A DNA stretch of 49,298 bases from a virus. The stretch is from the IMG/VR virus record IMGVR_UViG_3300042460_002232, positions 1 to 49,298 of that record; one strand, given 5' to 3'. Under the pieces are notes generated by a model that saw nothing but the letters and a program-made list of their open reading frames with translations, ran no database searches and had not been told where the DNA came from. Below, piece by piece: positions 24,222 through 32,871 of this stretch. A program made the translations under genes and the position numbers. Positions within the stretch are counted from its first letter, which is position 1, and each line of letters opens with the position of its first letter.

Positions 24222-25554
24222 CCCCTTTGGCCATTGGTGCCGCCAGCGCTCGCCGGAAATGACCTGGAACTGGCGGCACCTCGTCCATATCCGGGGCGCG
24301 GTGCGCAGGCTGGTCGAAGGCGAGATTCGATTCCTTATGATCAACTGCCCGCCGCGCCACGGTAAGAGCGAGCAGGTCACGATCCGGCTGCCGCCGTTCC
24401 TGCTGGAGCGCGACCCGACCCAGCGCTTCATCACCGCGGCCTACAACAACGACCTGGCGAAGCTCTTCAGCCTCCGCTCGCAGCGACTGTATTGCGGCGA
24501 TCTCGATCCAGCGATGTCCGGCGCCAACGACTGGCAAACCGCAGAGGGTGGAGGCCTGCGAGCTGCTGGTGTCGGCACCGGCGTCACCGGCCGCGGTGCG
24601 AACGGCATCCTCATCGACGACCCGGTTAAGAACCGGACCGAGGCGATCAGCCCGACGTACCGGGCCACGGTGTGGAACTGGTGGCTGTACGACCTTTCGA
24701 CGCGCCTGGAGCCGAATGGCTTCGTGATCCTGACGATGACGCGCTGGCATCACGACGACCTGGCGGGCCGAATTCTCGCCAGCGCCGACGCGCCGCTGTG
24801 GTACCAGGTGAACCTGCCCGCCCTAGCCGGCGCCAATGACGAGCTCGGCCGGCGCGAAGGTGAAGCGCTGTGCCCACAGCGCTTCGACGAGAACAAGCTG
24901 GCTGTGATCAAGACCCGCCTCGGCGATGGCTTCGACGCCCTCTACCAGGGCAAACCGACGCCGGACGAGGGGAGCATCTTCAAGCGGGAGTGGTTCCGCC
25001 GCTACAACCCGGCGCAGCTGCGCGATGCCATGCGCAAGGGCCGGATCGTGCTGAGCTGGGACTGCGCCAACAAGGCCTCGCAGCTCAACGACTGGACGGT
25101 GTGCACGATCTGGGCGCTGATGCCGAACAACGACCTCTATCTCCTCGGCGTGTACCGGAAGCGGGTCCAGTACCCGGAACTGCGGAAGGTGGCGGAAGAC
25201 CAGGCCAAGCACTGGAACGCCTACGTCACGCTGGTCGAGGACAAGGGCAATGGCACCGCCCTGATCCAAGACCTCAGGACGAACACCCGGCTCACGGTGG
25301 TCGCGATCGAGCCGGAAGGCGACAAGGTTACCCGGGCGAGCAATGAGAGCCTGGCATACAGCGCAGGCCGTGTGTTCCACCCGGAACATTCCCGGGAGAA
25401 CGCTGGCTGGCTGGTGGATTACGAGAGCGAACTGCTCACGTTCCCGTCCGGCAGTTGGGACGATCAGGTGGACTCGACCTCGCAGATCCTGAGGTGGAGT
25501 CGAAAGGACGCTGCCACCGAATACGCGGGCGCCTACAACAGGGCTGCCCGATGA
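24133..25554 (+). CDS. terL: Terminase large subunit
   Basis: 473 aa packaging motor. The N-terminal ATPase has Walker A PPRHGKS (73-79), ITAAYNNDLAK, Walker B GILIDDP (D162, D163) and coupling motif ILTMTRWHHDDL. The C-terminal RNase H-like nuclease has LSWDCANKASQLNDW (D309), VTLVEDKGNGTALI and SWDDQVDSTSQIL. All expected residues are present. The ATG at 24133 has only a weak ribosome site; a TTG at 24157 in the same frame is possible. It drives head filling from the packaging site recognised by the small subunit. Confidence 0.95.
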   Translation: MTSLTTQSLRQSWKQLTPAQRARFRDLTADPFGHWCRQRSPEMTWNWRHLVHIRGAVRRLVEGEIRFLMINCPPRHGKSEQVTIRLPPFLLERDPTQRFITAAYNNDLAKLFSLRSQRLYCGDLDPAMSGANDWQTAEGGGLRAAGVGTGVTGRGANGILIDDPVKNRTEAISPTYRATVWNWWLYDLSTRLEPNGFVILTMTRWHHDDLAGRILASADAPLWYQVNLPALAGANDELGRREGEALCPQRFDENKLAVIKTRLGDGFDALYQGKPTPDEGSIFKREWFRRYNPAQLRDAMRKGRIVLSWDCANKASQLNDWTVCTIWALMPNNDLYLLGVYRKRVQYPELRKVAEDQAKHWNAYVTLVEDKGNGTALIQDLRTNTRLTVVAIEPEGDKVTRASNESLAYSAGRVFHPEHSRENAGWLVDYESELLTFPSGSWDDQVDSTSQILRWSRKDAATEYAGAYNRAAR

Positions 25555-25883
25555 GCGCGGCCGACCTGCAGGACGTAGTCGGCGCCGAACACGCCGCGAC
25601 GCTGGCGGCCTTCGTGCGTGGGCGCCGTCTCTACGTCCCCGAGCAGATCACGCCGGACCACCCGATAGCGCTGCTGATCGGCTACCGCGCCAGCCGGCGA
25701 CTCTGCGAGATCTACGGCGGCGACGTGATTGAGTTCGGGACCGGCGGCCCGGCGGGTCGCAAGCCCAGTCCGGTGGGAGAGCAGGTCAGGGCCGAGCGCG
25801 TGCAGGGGAAGACCGTGCAGGAATTGTCCGAGGCGCATGGCATCAGTATCCGGCAGGTTTACCGGTACTTATCTGCGCGATGA
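25551..25883 (+). CDS. Mor-family late transcription activator
   Basis: 110 aa. The C-terminal half LLIGYRASRRLCEIYGGDVIEF and RAERVQGKTVQELSEAHGISIRQVYRYL (helix-turn-helix at about 85-108) match the Mor/C activator family of phage Mu. Mor and C bind dyad sites at about -55 to -33 and recruit RNA polymerase to middle or late promoters. The gene lies between terL and the lysis genes; its stop codon begins the 21-bp element that recurs at 33953, which is therefore its best candidate target. Confidence 0.75.
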   Translation: MSAADLQDVVGAEHAATLAAFVRGRRLYVPEQITPDHPIALLIGYRASRRLCEIYGGDVIEFGTGGPAGRKPSPVGEQVRAERVQGKTVQELSEAHGISIRQVYRYLSAR

Positions 25884-25901
25884 CGCAAATGTCACCCTGA
25901 C
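25881..25901 (+). promoter_or_regulatory. Late-control element, copy 1
   Basis: TGACGCAAATGTCA (an inverted repeat of TGAC/GTCA) plus CCCTGAC; identical to 33953-33973. It ends 33 bases before the endolysin ATG (spanning -54 to -34) and that gene has no good ribosome site. Confidence 0.6.
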
Positions 25902-25934
25902 GCGGCAAGGGGCGCCCGCCGACCATCGGCGCCC

Positions 25935-26432
25935 ATGAGCATCCAACCGCCAACACCGCCCTGGATCACTGAGGCCCGCCGCCACGTCGGCTTGGCCGAG
26001 ATCCCGGGTCCCCGCCACAACCCCACCATCGTGAAGTGGTTGCAGCGCCTGAAGGCCTGGTGGGCTGAAGACGAAACTCCGTGGTGCGGTGTGTTCGTCG
26101 CACACTGCATCGAGATCGTCGGGCTGCCGCTGCCGAAGCACTGGTACCGCGCCAAGGGCTGGCTGGACTGGGGCGACCGCCTCAGCACGCCGATCCCGGG
26201 CTGCATCGTGGTGCTGGAGCGCGAGGGCGGCGGGCATGTGTTCTTCGCCCTCGGCATCGACAAGGCCGGCCGTATCGTCGGCATCGGCGGCAATCAGGGC
26301 AACAAGGTCTCGATCGCCGCGTTCGATCGGTCGCGCGTCATCGGTTATCGGTGGCCGGCGCGCGTCAACAAACCCATCGGCCCGATGCCTCTGGTCGATT
26401 ACACCGGCAGCAGCTCGGCGGGCGAGGCCTGA
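25935..26432 (+). CDS. Endolysin, CHAP/NlpC-like (TIGR02594 type)
   Basis: 165 aa. ITEARRHVGLAEIPGPRHNP precedes a cysteine-peptidase fold with ETPWCGVFVAHC (C51), GGGHVFFALG (H101) and GIGGNQGNKVS (N120). These are the Cys-His-Asn residues of CHAP-like peptidoglycan amidases/peptidases of TIGR02594. No signal peptide, so it needs a holin. Followed at four bases by Rz. The ATG follows 33 bases after the 21-bp element and lacks a close ribosome site. Confidence 0.85.
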   Translation: MSIQPPTPPWITEARRHVGLAEIPGPRHNPTIVKWLQRLKAWWAEDETPWCGVFVAHCIEIVGLPLPKHWYRAKGWLDWGDRLSTPIPGCIVVLEREGGGHVFFALGIDKAGRIVGIGGNQGNKVSIAAFDRSRVIGYRWPARVNKPIGPMPLVDYTGSSSAGEA

Positions 26433-26435
26433 GCC

Positions 26436-26915
26436 GTGTCGATCATTCCGCCGTGGGCCCGCGCCCTGCTGATTGTGCTGCTGCTCGGCGCGATCTTCTG
26501 GGCCGGTCGGGTCTATGAGCGCCGCATCTGGCAGCGCGACGTCGCGCAGCAGGAAACCCAGCAGGTCAAGCAGGACGCCGCGCGCGAGCTCGCCGGCTTC
26601 GTCACCGCAATGAAGGCGGCCACGGACGGCACGCGCGCACTGGAGAACTACGTTGAACGAACTGAACAGGACCGCCCGGTTGTCGAGCGTGTTGTTACTC
26701 ACGTCCGCAATCTCTGCGTGCGCCAGCCAGCCGCAGGTCATCTACCAATGCCCGAAGGCGCCGGCCTACCTCAAGAAGCCAGCGGCGAAGCTGCGGACAG
26801 TGGAGATCGAGCGTTCGCGGATGCCATCGCCGATGACTTACCAACCTGCGCCGAAGAACTCGTCCGGCTCGACGAAGCCGCACGATACCTCCGGAAGCAG
26901 GACGGAGAAGAGTGA
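26436..26915 (+). CDS. Rz: Inner-membrane spanin (Rz-like)
   Basis: 159 aa from a GTG. RALLIVLLLGAIFWAGRVYE is the single N-terminal membrane anchor, followed by a periplasmic coiled coil (RRIWQRDVAQQETQQVKQD) and an acidic end. This is the i-spanin plan: it bridges to the o-spanin to fuse inner and outer membranes in the last lysis step. The Rz1 gene is contained within it in another frame. Confidence 0.82.
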   Translation: MSIIPPWARALLIVLLLGAIFWAGRVYERRIWQRDVAQQETQQVKQDAARELAGFVTAMKAATDGTRALENYVERTEQDRPVVERVVTHVRNLCVRQPAAGHLPMPEGAGLPQEASGEAADSGDRAFADAIADDLPTCAEELVRLDEAARYLRKQDGEE

Positions 26916-26928
26916 TGACCGGCATTGA
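26653..26928 (+). CDS. Rz1: Outer-membrane lipoprotein spanin (Rz1-like), embedded
   Basis: 91 aa in the +1 frame of Rz. The signal SSVLLLTSAISACASQP carries lipobox AISAC, and the mature chain is Pro- and Lys-rich (KAPAYLKKPAAK). A TTG start has GGAG seven bases upstream. This embedding is standard for Rz/Rz1 pairs. It also overlaps the start of the next gene by 14 bases. Confidence 0.8.
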   Translation: MNELNRTARLSSVLLLTSAISACASQPQVIYQCPKAPAYLKKPAAKLRTVEIERSRMPSPMTYQPAPKNSSGSTKPHDTSGSRTEKSDDRH

Positions 26929-27340
26929 AGCGCAAGGCTACGCAGGGGCGCTCGACGTCATCGTCGGCGTGCTGGAACGCATCTTCAAGAGCGAGCATGC
27001 CCTAATGATCATTCTCGCCCTTGCCGTGATCGCACTGGCGATCTGGGTCTGGCATCTGTCCAAGCACAAGATCAACGACCTCCTGACCCGACTGACCAGC
27101 TGTGAGACCAGGCACGACGCCTGCGAGGGTCGCGAGCGCAAGAACATGATCGCCATCGCGACCCTGCATGGTGTCGTCTGCCAGATGCAGGAAGCGTTGC
27201 CGCAGGGCCATCCGCTGCGCCGCGCCAATGACCAGATCAAGATTCCATCGCTGACCGAACTGCTGAGCGGAGATCCGGCGGTCGCTGCCGCGCATAACCG
27301 CGAGATCGAAACGCCACACGACCTGGTGGAGCAGCGGTAG
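26915..27340 (+). CDS. Small membrane protein of the lysis block (holin candidate)
   Basis: 141 aa. One clear transmembrane helix (HALMIILALAVIALAIWVWHL, about 27-47), preceded by an amphipathic stretch (GALDVIVGVLERIFK) and followed by a soluble coiled region with four cysteines. No signal peptide. Its place after the spanins and before the portal, and the lack of any other holin, make it the best holin candidate, but the long soluble tail is unusual. ATG 26915 has GGAG seven bases upstream. Confidence 0.55.
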   Translation: MTGIEAQGYAGALDVIVGVLERIFKSEHALMIILALAVIALAIWVWHLSKHKINDLLTRLTSCETRHDACEGRERKNMIAIATLHGVVCQMQEALPQGHPLRRANDQIKIPSLTELLSGDPAVAAAHNREIETPHDLVEQR

Positions 27341-27343
27341 CCC

Positions 27344-28933
27344 ATGCCGAAGACCTCACGCATCCGCACCGGTGCTGCCGATCGCTCGGCCGAGGCGGCG
27401 GCCGGCTTCCTCTTCGACGAGTACGCGCTGGATCGCGCCTTTGCCGCGCTGGCGCGCATTCCCGATCCGGACGTCACACTGCGCCAGGCCGGGATCACGC
27501 GCGACAAGCTCCGCGTGCTGGAGGGCGACGACGAGATCAGCGGTGCACTGGAGACGCGGCGCGATGCGCTGATGGCAACGCCGTGGCGTCTCGATCGCTT
27601 CGACACCGAGCAGGAGAAGTGGGTGTGGACGGAGTGCTCGCGCCACATCGACGAAATCCGCCGCGGCGCCTGGGAGGCGGTCCCCTATGGCTACAGCGTG
27701 CTGGAGGCGATCTACGAGCCGCGCAGTGACGGCCGTATCGGCTGCGCCCGCATCGGCGTGAAGCCGCTGGAGTGGTTCGCGCCACAGACCGATGGCAGCG
27801 TGCTGTGGATCGGTCCGGGCGGCATGCCGAACGAAGTGCTGGACCCGCGCAAGTTCCTGCTGACGCGCCGCAACCCCTCGTACCGGCAGCCCTACGGCGA
27901 GGCCCTGCTGTCGCGCCTGTACTGGCCGTGGTTCTTCCGGCACAACGTCTGGCGCTTCCTGATGCAGTACCTGGAGCGATTCGGCACACCGCTGATCCTG
28001 GGGCAGGTCGCGCGACCGAAGGACTTCGTCGATGCCGTGACGAACCTGGGTATCGAAACCGTCATCGGCGTCGGCTCCGAGGAGACTGTCACCGCGGTGA
28101 CGCAGGCAGGCGTCGGAGAGTTCGAGCGGGCCGATCAGGCCCTGTGCCGACGCGTGCAGAAGACGGTGCTCGGTCAGACCATGACCACCGAGAATCACGG
28201 CACCGGTAGCTATGCTGCCGCCAAGGTCGGCAACCAGGTCCGCGACGACAAGCGGATGAGCGATGTCCGCCTGACGACGCCGACGCTGCAGCAGTTCGTG
28301 AATGTCCTCTGGGATCTGAACAAGTTCCCGGCCGAGCCGCCGACGGTCGTGCAGGCCGATGACCGTGGCCTGGAGGTCGAGCGCGCCAAGCGCGACGCCG
28401 ACCTTTCGCGCGCCGGCGTCCGGTTCACGCCGGTGTACATCGAGCGCGCCTACGACTTCGAGCCGGGTGAGATCACGGTCGGCGAGCCGACGGGTAATCA
28501 GCCGCCGCCTAACGATCCCGGCACCGGCAAGCAGGCCGGGGCGAATGCGCCGCGCCTGGCCGCCGCAGACGATCCTGACGGCGACGTATTTACCGACCAG
28601 CAGCAGGAGGTCGAGCGCCTGGCGGATGCTGCATTGGCCGATGGCGGTGATCCGATCCCCGCGGAGTTGATCCGCCGTGCCGTACGCGCCGCGTCGAGCC
28701 CCGAGGATTTGCGCCAGCGCCTCGGCCTATTGCTGGCCGGACAGCCGCGCAAGGTTATCGATGCGGCACTGGCGCGCGGCTTCATTGCCGCCGAGGTCCT
28801 CGGCTACATCCACGCCAGCGAGGAAGCCCCGGCACCGGTCGAGCCGGCGCAGGCCCAGGTCGATCCGTTGCGTGAACGCGAGCTGGCGCTGCAGGAGCGA
28901 GCGATTCAGTTGCTGGAGAGCGGACAGCCGTGA
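27344..28933 (+). CDS. Portal protein, Mu gp29-like (DUF935)
   Basis: 529 aa. DVTLRQAGITRDKLRVLEGDDEI and AVPYGYSVLEAIYEPR, LTRRNPSYRQPYGEALLSRLYWPWFF and YLERFGTPLILGQV are DUF935 hallmarks. Portal subunits form the dodecameric gate at the head vertex. The C-terminal part has a long helical, Gln-rich tail (RERELALQERAIQLLESGQ). The Mu-type portal with Mu-type F, G and gp36-like proteins marks the head module as Mu/B3/D3112-like. Confidence 0.93.
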   Translation: MPKTSRIRTGAADRSAEAAAGFLFDEYALDRAFAALARIPDPDVTLRQAGITRDKLRVLEGDDEISGALETRRDALMATPWRLDRFDTEQEKWVWTECSRHIDEIRRGAWEAVPYGYSVLEAIYEPRSDGRIGCARIGVKPLEWFAPQTDGSVLWIGPGGMPNEVLDPRKFLLTRRNPSYRQPYGEALLSRLYWPWFFRHNVWRFLMQYLERFGTPLILGQVARPKDFVDAVTNLGIETVIGVGSEETVTAVTQAGVGEFERADQALCRRVQKTVLGQTMTTENHGTGSYAAAKVGNQVRDDKRMSDVRLTTPTLQQFVNVLWDLNKFPAEPPTVVQADDRGLEVERAKRDADLSRAGVRFTPVYIERAYDFEPGEITVGEPTGNQPPPNDPGTGKQAGANAPRLAAADDPDGDVFTDQQQEVERLADAALADGGDPIPAELIRRAVRAASSPEDLRQRLGLLLAGQPRKVIDAALARGFIAAEVLGYIHASEEAPAPVEPAQAQVDPLRERELALQERAIQLLESGQP

Positions 28934-29679
28934 GCACCACGCAGACGCTGATCAGCCTTGCGGCCGTGCGCGCCCTCCGCGCCGAGCAGCAGGCCCGCGC
29001 CTCTGGCGACCAGGCGCTCCGCGAGAGCCAGCTGACCCGTGAGGAGCTAGCGACTGCCATCGACGCATCGCTGCAGGCATTGATCGAACGCGACCCGACG
29101 CGCTTCGAGGGGAAGGCCGGCCGCGCACCGACTGCTGCCGAGATCGCCGAGGCGACAGCGGCGTTCCTGGAGCCGCGCCTGGTCGAGCTGCGCGGCGAAG
29201 ACGGCAGCGCACCGACCCGGGCCGAACTGATCGCCCTGATTGAGGCGGTGATCCTCGACAACCCGGAACGTTTCCGCGGGCCCAAGGGTGAGGCCGGCAA
29301 GCCCGGCCGTGGTATCGCTTCCGTTCGGATCGACATGGCCGGCGATCTCATCGTCAGCTACACCGACGGTAGCAGCACGAACGTCGGGCGCGTCGTCGGG
29401 CGCGATGGCGAAGCGGGCAAAGGTGGCGAGCGCCTGGTCGTGCTTGGCGGCGGTGCTTCCGAAGGCACGCCCACCGATCGCGTCGTTTATACCCGGCCGC
29501 TCTCCGGCTTCGTCGTCGTGGTGCCACCTGCCGAGCACGGCATCGCGACCCCTGTTACCGCATCGGTGCGCAACGGCGCCGGCGTCGTCGTGATGCTCTC
29601 GGTAGCGATCGACGCCGACGGCACCGTCACCCTGACATCCCTTCGCCCGCTGGACGGGCACAGCCTGACCCTGGAGTAA
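28930..29679 (+). CDS. Structural protein with collagen-like segment
   Basis: 249 aa from a GTG overlapping the portal stop (GTGA). The N-terminal half is helical; a short collagen-like Gly-X-Y stretch FRGPKGEAGKPGRGI follows, then a beta-rich C-terminal domain (VVYTRPLSGFVVVVPPAEHG and VTLTSLRPLDGHSL). This helix - collagen - globular plan is common in trimeric phage fibre or head-decoration proteins. The position between portal and MuF gene is unusual for a tail fibre, so a head fibre is a good guess. Confidence 0.62.
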   Translation: MSTTQTLISLAAVRALRAEQQARASGDQALRESQLTREELATAIDASLQALIERDPTRFEGKAGRAPTAAEIAEATAAFLEPRLVELRGEDGSAPTRAELIALIEAVILDNPERFRGPKGEAGKPGRGIASVRIDMAGDLIVSYTDGSSTNVGRVVGRDGEAGKGGERLVVLGGGASEGTPTDRVVYTRPLSGFVVVVPPAEHGIATPVTASVRNGAGVVVMLSVAIDADGTVTLTSLRPLDGHSLTLE

Positions 29680-29682
29680 CCC

Positions 29683-30465
29683 ATGAGCTCTATCCCGTTC
29701 TACGCCAATCTCGATCTCGGCAATCTGGCCCAATTACTCGGTGCGCGCCTGCACAACGTCGATAACACGAGCCAGACCACGCTCGCAGGCCTGCTTGGCG
29801 CGGGTAACGCCGGCGTCGTCGTCTACAACACGGAGCTACAGGCGATCCTGATCTGGGATGGCGCCCAGTTTGTACAGCAGGCGATTGAGGTCGCGGGCGA
29901 CATCATCTTCCGCGGCGTCCTGATGGAGGCCGACTACGATGGCGTTGCCGTGGGGCATCCCATCGCGGGCAGCCAGTACGTGATCGGCGAAGCCGGCACC
30001 CTGGATATCGACGGGGTCAGCACCTACGTGCCTACCGCCGAAGTCGAGATCGGCGATCAGATCCTGTTCACAGCGCCGGATACCGTGTATGTGATCCAGC
30101 GCAACGATGTGCAGGCTACCGAGGCCGCGCTGGGCAATGTGCGCATCGCCACCCAGGCCCAAGCGAACGCGGGAGTCGATGACACGGCAGCGCTGACCTC
30201 GCTGAAGCTGGCTACGAAGCTGAAGGCGCAGCAGTACGTGCGCGGCTACAACGCCACGGTCAACCTCGTGGCGCTGACCCCGCTGAACGTCAACCACGGA
30301 TTGAATCTGCCCGACCGTGATGCCTTCACGGTCAACACGATGCGCAACAACCAGCAGGTGAACGTGCGCATCGATAGCGTCGATGCCAACAACATCACCC
30401 TCACCAGCCTGACCGACTTGAACAATGTGAAGGTCACCGTCATGGGCTTCGTCAACCCGGCCTGA
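29683..30465 (+). CDS. Hypothetical virion protein (260 aa)
   Basis: Starts MSSIPFYANLDLGNLAQLLGA. VVVYNTELQAILIWDGAQFV resembles the small DUF blocks seen in fibre-like virion proteins, and the C-terminal part (NVNHGLNLPDRDAFTVNTMRN) is a beta-rich domain. No family named. With its neighbours it forms a run of four small genes between portal and MuF, probably capsid fibres or accessory proteins. Confidence 0.58.
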   Translation: MSSIPFYANLDLGNLAQLLGARLHNVDNTSQTTLAGLLGAGNAGVVVYNTELQAILIWDGAQFVQQAIEVAGDIIFRGVLMEADYDGVAVGHPIAGSQYVIGEAGTLDIDGVSTYVPTAEVEIGDQILFTAPDTVYVIQRNDVQATEAALGNVRIATQAQANAGVDDTAALTSLKLATKLKAQQYVRGYNATVNLVALTPLNVNHGLNLPDRDAFTVNTMRNNQQVNVRIDSVDANNITLTSLTDLNNVKVTVMGFVNPA

Positions 30466-30467
30466 TC

Positions 30468-30941
30468 ATGGGCGATCGCTTCGAGTTCGATATCGAGTTG
30501 CCCGACGTCGTCGCTGACCCGCCGGCGCCGGCGTTGGGCTACCTGCAGTACTACGGGAAGGGCAAGCGGCCCAAGGCGCGCAACAGCGACGGCGTTGTGA
30601 TGGATCTCGTCGGCGCCCCGGTGCACCTGCAGTCGGAGACACCCTCGCTTACGCCTCAGATCGTGACGATGACGGTCCAGACCGCCGCAGATGGCACGCT
30701 GGCGGTGGTGTTCTCCAAAGCGTTCAAGGACGGAACTATCCCGTTCGTGCAGTTGACCCCGTTGAGCACGCTGACGACGCAGCCCACGGTCGCAGAACTG
30801 TCGGCGACGCCGACTGCGACCGGTTGCTCTATCAAGACCTACCGGACAAAGACGCAGGGTGTTCTGCTCGGCGGCACGATCAACCCCACGCAGGTGGAGC
30901 AGGCCTTTGTCATGGTGCATGCAATCGGGGAGGCGCCGTGA
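30468..30941 (+). CDS. Hypothetical virion protein (157 aa)
   Basis: Acidic N-terminus FEFDIELPDVVADPPAPALG, then beta-rich TPQIVTMTVQTAADGTLAV and QVEQAFVMVHAIGEAP. It looks like a small beta-sandwich with Thr/Pro-rich linkers. No recognised family. Confidence 0.58.
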   Translation: MGDRFEFDIELPDVVADPPAPALGYLQYYGKGKRPKARNSDGVVMDLVGAPVHLQSETPSLTPQIVTMTVQTAADGTLAVVFSKAFKDGTIPFVQLTPLSTLTTQPTVAELSATPTATGCSIKTYRTKTQGVLLGGTINPTQVEQAFVMVHAIGEAP

Positions 30942-31159
30942 GTTTCCGTTTCGCCGCCCAGGGTGAGAACCCCAGCCACGTCGCCTATATCCAGTATTCC
31001 CCGGAGCAGGGAGCGCTGCCGATCCTCGTCATCTTCAAGATCATCGGCCTTCATGGCTGCCCTGTGATCCTGAGCGACGCCGACTACCTCACGGTGTTGG
31101 GCCTGTGTCCGACCGGGGAGGTTGGCGGGCATAAGGTCTTCCTCGTCGAAGAGCCCTGA
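30938..31159 (+). CDS. Hypothetical protein (73 aa)
   Basis: GTG overlapping the preceding stop (GTGA). It starts with a Phe/Ala-rich segment and carries LPILVIFKIIGLHGCPVILSD, hydrophobic but probably not a membrane span. It ends 2 bases before the MuF-ART start. Function unknown. Confidence 0.58.
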   Translation: MSFRFAAQGENPSHVAYIQYSPEQGALPILVIFKIIGLHGCPVILSDADYLTVLGLCPTGEVGGHKVFLVEEP

Positions 31160-31161
31160 CG

Positions 31162-32733
31162 GTGTCCGCCCTCTACCGCGACGCACTGGCCTACGCGCGT
31201 TTGCGGCAGGTACTGCTGCCTGATCAGTTCTACGCGCTGCCGGTTGAGGCGCGGCAGTGGGCAGCGACGGTGTCGGGACTCGGCGCGATCGATCAGATCG
31301 ACGGCGTGCTCGGCAGCGTGACAAAGGCGCTGGAGTCAGGGCAGACCTTTGCAGATTGGAGGAAGGCAGCGCTCGCCGACCCCGCGCTCGGAAAACTGTC
31401 CTCGGCGCACCTCGACAACATCTTCCGCACCAACATCCAGAGCGCCTACAACCAGGGACGCGATGCCCAGTTCGAGCGGAACAAGGCGCAGCGGCCGTAT
31501 CTGATGTGGGATGCGGTCAACGACGGCCGTACCCGGCCCGATCACGCTCGCTGGGATGGCTACATCGCTCCCGTTGAGGATCAGAGCTGGCAGGCCTGGC
31601 ACGGCCGCAACAAGTTCCGTTGCCGCTGCAAGCGCATCGCGCTCACCCAGGCCCAGGCCGTAGCGCGCGGGCTGAATACCCAGGGCGCGCCGCCGAACGC
31701 CGGCGCTGACACCGGGGTGACCAGCAGCAGTTGGCGGGATTCGCTCGATCGGGCAGTGCAGAGCCGGGTCGCGAAATGCGCGGTCCGCACTGCGGCGCCC
31801 GGCGTCGTTCCGTCCTGGTGCCTTCCCGGTCCGATCCGCACGGCGCTGGAGGACGTGCAGGCACGCATCGCCGAGAGCCCGGCGGCTGCTCTGGAGCGCG
31901 AGATTCGGTCGGGCCTCCGCGGCGAGCGCTACGAGGACGCCCTGCAGAAGCTGCGTGAACGCGGCGCCCTCAGTGGACCGCTGTCCGAGGTCGAGGCCGT
32001 CGCGCTGCACCTCTGGTCTGGCGACAACGCAGCGCGGCCCCGGCCAGACGGCAACTTCCCCTACCAGGTGATCGGCAGGGCGCTGCGTGCGATGGGGCGG
32101 GGTGAGACCTCGCCGGAGTGGGGCCGGGTCGCCGCCATCGTCGCCGGCGCCACCCAGGCACTGCAGCAACTGCCGGAGCCCCGGGTCTCGCAGCTCTATC
32201 GCGGCTTCCGGGTCGAATCCCTTCCGACCGACATTCGGGACGCCTTCCTGCGTACGCACACGACCGCCGGCGCCACCTTTCAGACCAACAGCTTCACGTC
32301 GTACTCGTCTCGCCTGGATATCGGACGCAAGTTTGCCGGGGCCGATGGCTGGATCATCGTGCTCCGAAACCCTCGTCAGGTCCGGGACATCGGCGTATAT
32401 TCAGCACTACCGAGCGGCGCCGAGTTCCTGGCACCGCTGCAGAGGCAGTACAGGATCATCGACGTGGACCCACAGGCTCGCGAAATCAGCGTGGCAGAAG
32501 TGACGGAGGAAAGCCGGCAGCCGCTGCCGCGCGCCCGGAACTTCTCTGCGCCGTCCCCTGACGATGTCGTCGAAATCGCTCCGGGGCATACGATGCTCCG
32601 CCGCTATGCCGAAGATCCCGATTACATGGCCTGGCGGGCTGAACAATCCCGACTCATCGCCGAGGCGCGCCGCAATCCGGCTCCTCTCGCGGAAGCTGAC
32701 GAGCTGGTCGTTAATCACATGCTCTACGGCTGA
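31162..32733 (+). CDS. MuF head-morphogenesis protein fused to ADP-ribosyltransferase
   Basis: 523 aa. The first 165 residues are a Mu gpF/SPP1 gp7-like minor head domain (QTFADWRKAALADPALG, FRTNIQSAYNQGRDAQF, TRPDHARWDG, WHGRNKFRCRCKRIAL). After a linker, residues about 230-440 match the R-S-E type ADP-ribosyltransferase fold: LYRGFRVES (R347), TFQTNSFTSYSS (377-382) and SGAEFLAPLQRQYRI (E421). The usual first acidic residue of E-x-E is Gly here, so target specificity may differ. MuF proteins sit inside the head near the portal and may be ejected with DNA. An effector role is inferred by analogy with T4 Alt. GTG start. Confidence 0.82.
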   Translation: MSALYRDALAYARLRQVLLPDQFYALPVEARQWAATVSGLGAIDQIDGVLGSVTKALESGQTFADWRKAALADPALGKLSSAHLDNIFRTNIQSAYNQGRDAQFERNKAQRPYLMWDAVNDGRTRPDHARWDGYIAPVEDQSWQAWHGRNKFRCRCKRIALTQAQAVARGLNTQGAPPNAGADTGVTSSSWRDSLDRAVQSRVAKCAVRTAAPGVVPSWCLPGPIRTALEDVQARIAESPAAALEREIRSGLRGERYEDALQKLRERGALSGPLSEVEAVALHLWSGDNAARPRPDGNFPYQVIGRALRAMGRGETSPEWGRVAAIVAGATQALQQLPEPRVSQLYRGFRVESLPTDIRDAFLRTHTTAGATFQTNSFTSYSSRLDIGRKFAGADGWIIVLRNPRQVRDIGVYSALPSGAEFLAPLQRQYRIIDVDPQAREISVAEVTEESRQPLPRARNFSAPSPDDVVEIAPGHTMLRRYAEDPDYMAWRAEQSRLIAEARRNPAPLAEADELVVNHMLYG

Positions 32734-32755
32734 TACCGCCGCTGAAACACCCCGA

Positions 32756-32779
32756 AGCCCGCCTTGAGCGGGCTTTTTT
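32756..32779 (+). terminator. Rho-independent terminator
   Basis: Stem AGCCCGC/GCGGGCT with loop CTTGA, followed by six T. It ends the unit that begins at the endolysin gene. Confidence 0.88.
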
Positions 32780-32794
32780 GTGCCCGCCGTTACA

Positions 32795-32867
32795 GCAAGC
32801 ATACAGTTTGATTCTGTTTTATATGCATGCTTAAATAGCAAGCATATCGGCCTAACGGAGCAAGCAT
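32795..32867 (+). promoter_or_regulatory. Promoter with three GCAAGCAT direct repeats
   Basis: -35 TTGATT (32808-32813), 17 bases, -10 TTAAAT (32831-32836). GCAAGCAT occurs at 32795, 32838 and 32860, and TATGCATGCTT (an inverted copy) at 32822. The interval is AT-rich relative to its surroundings. This looks like an autonomously regulated promoter for the P63C gene. Confidence 0.55.
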
Positions 32868-32871
32868 TCCC

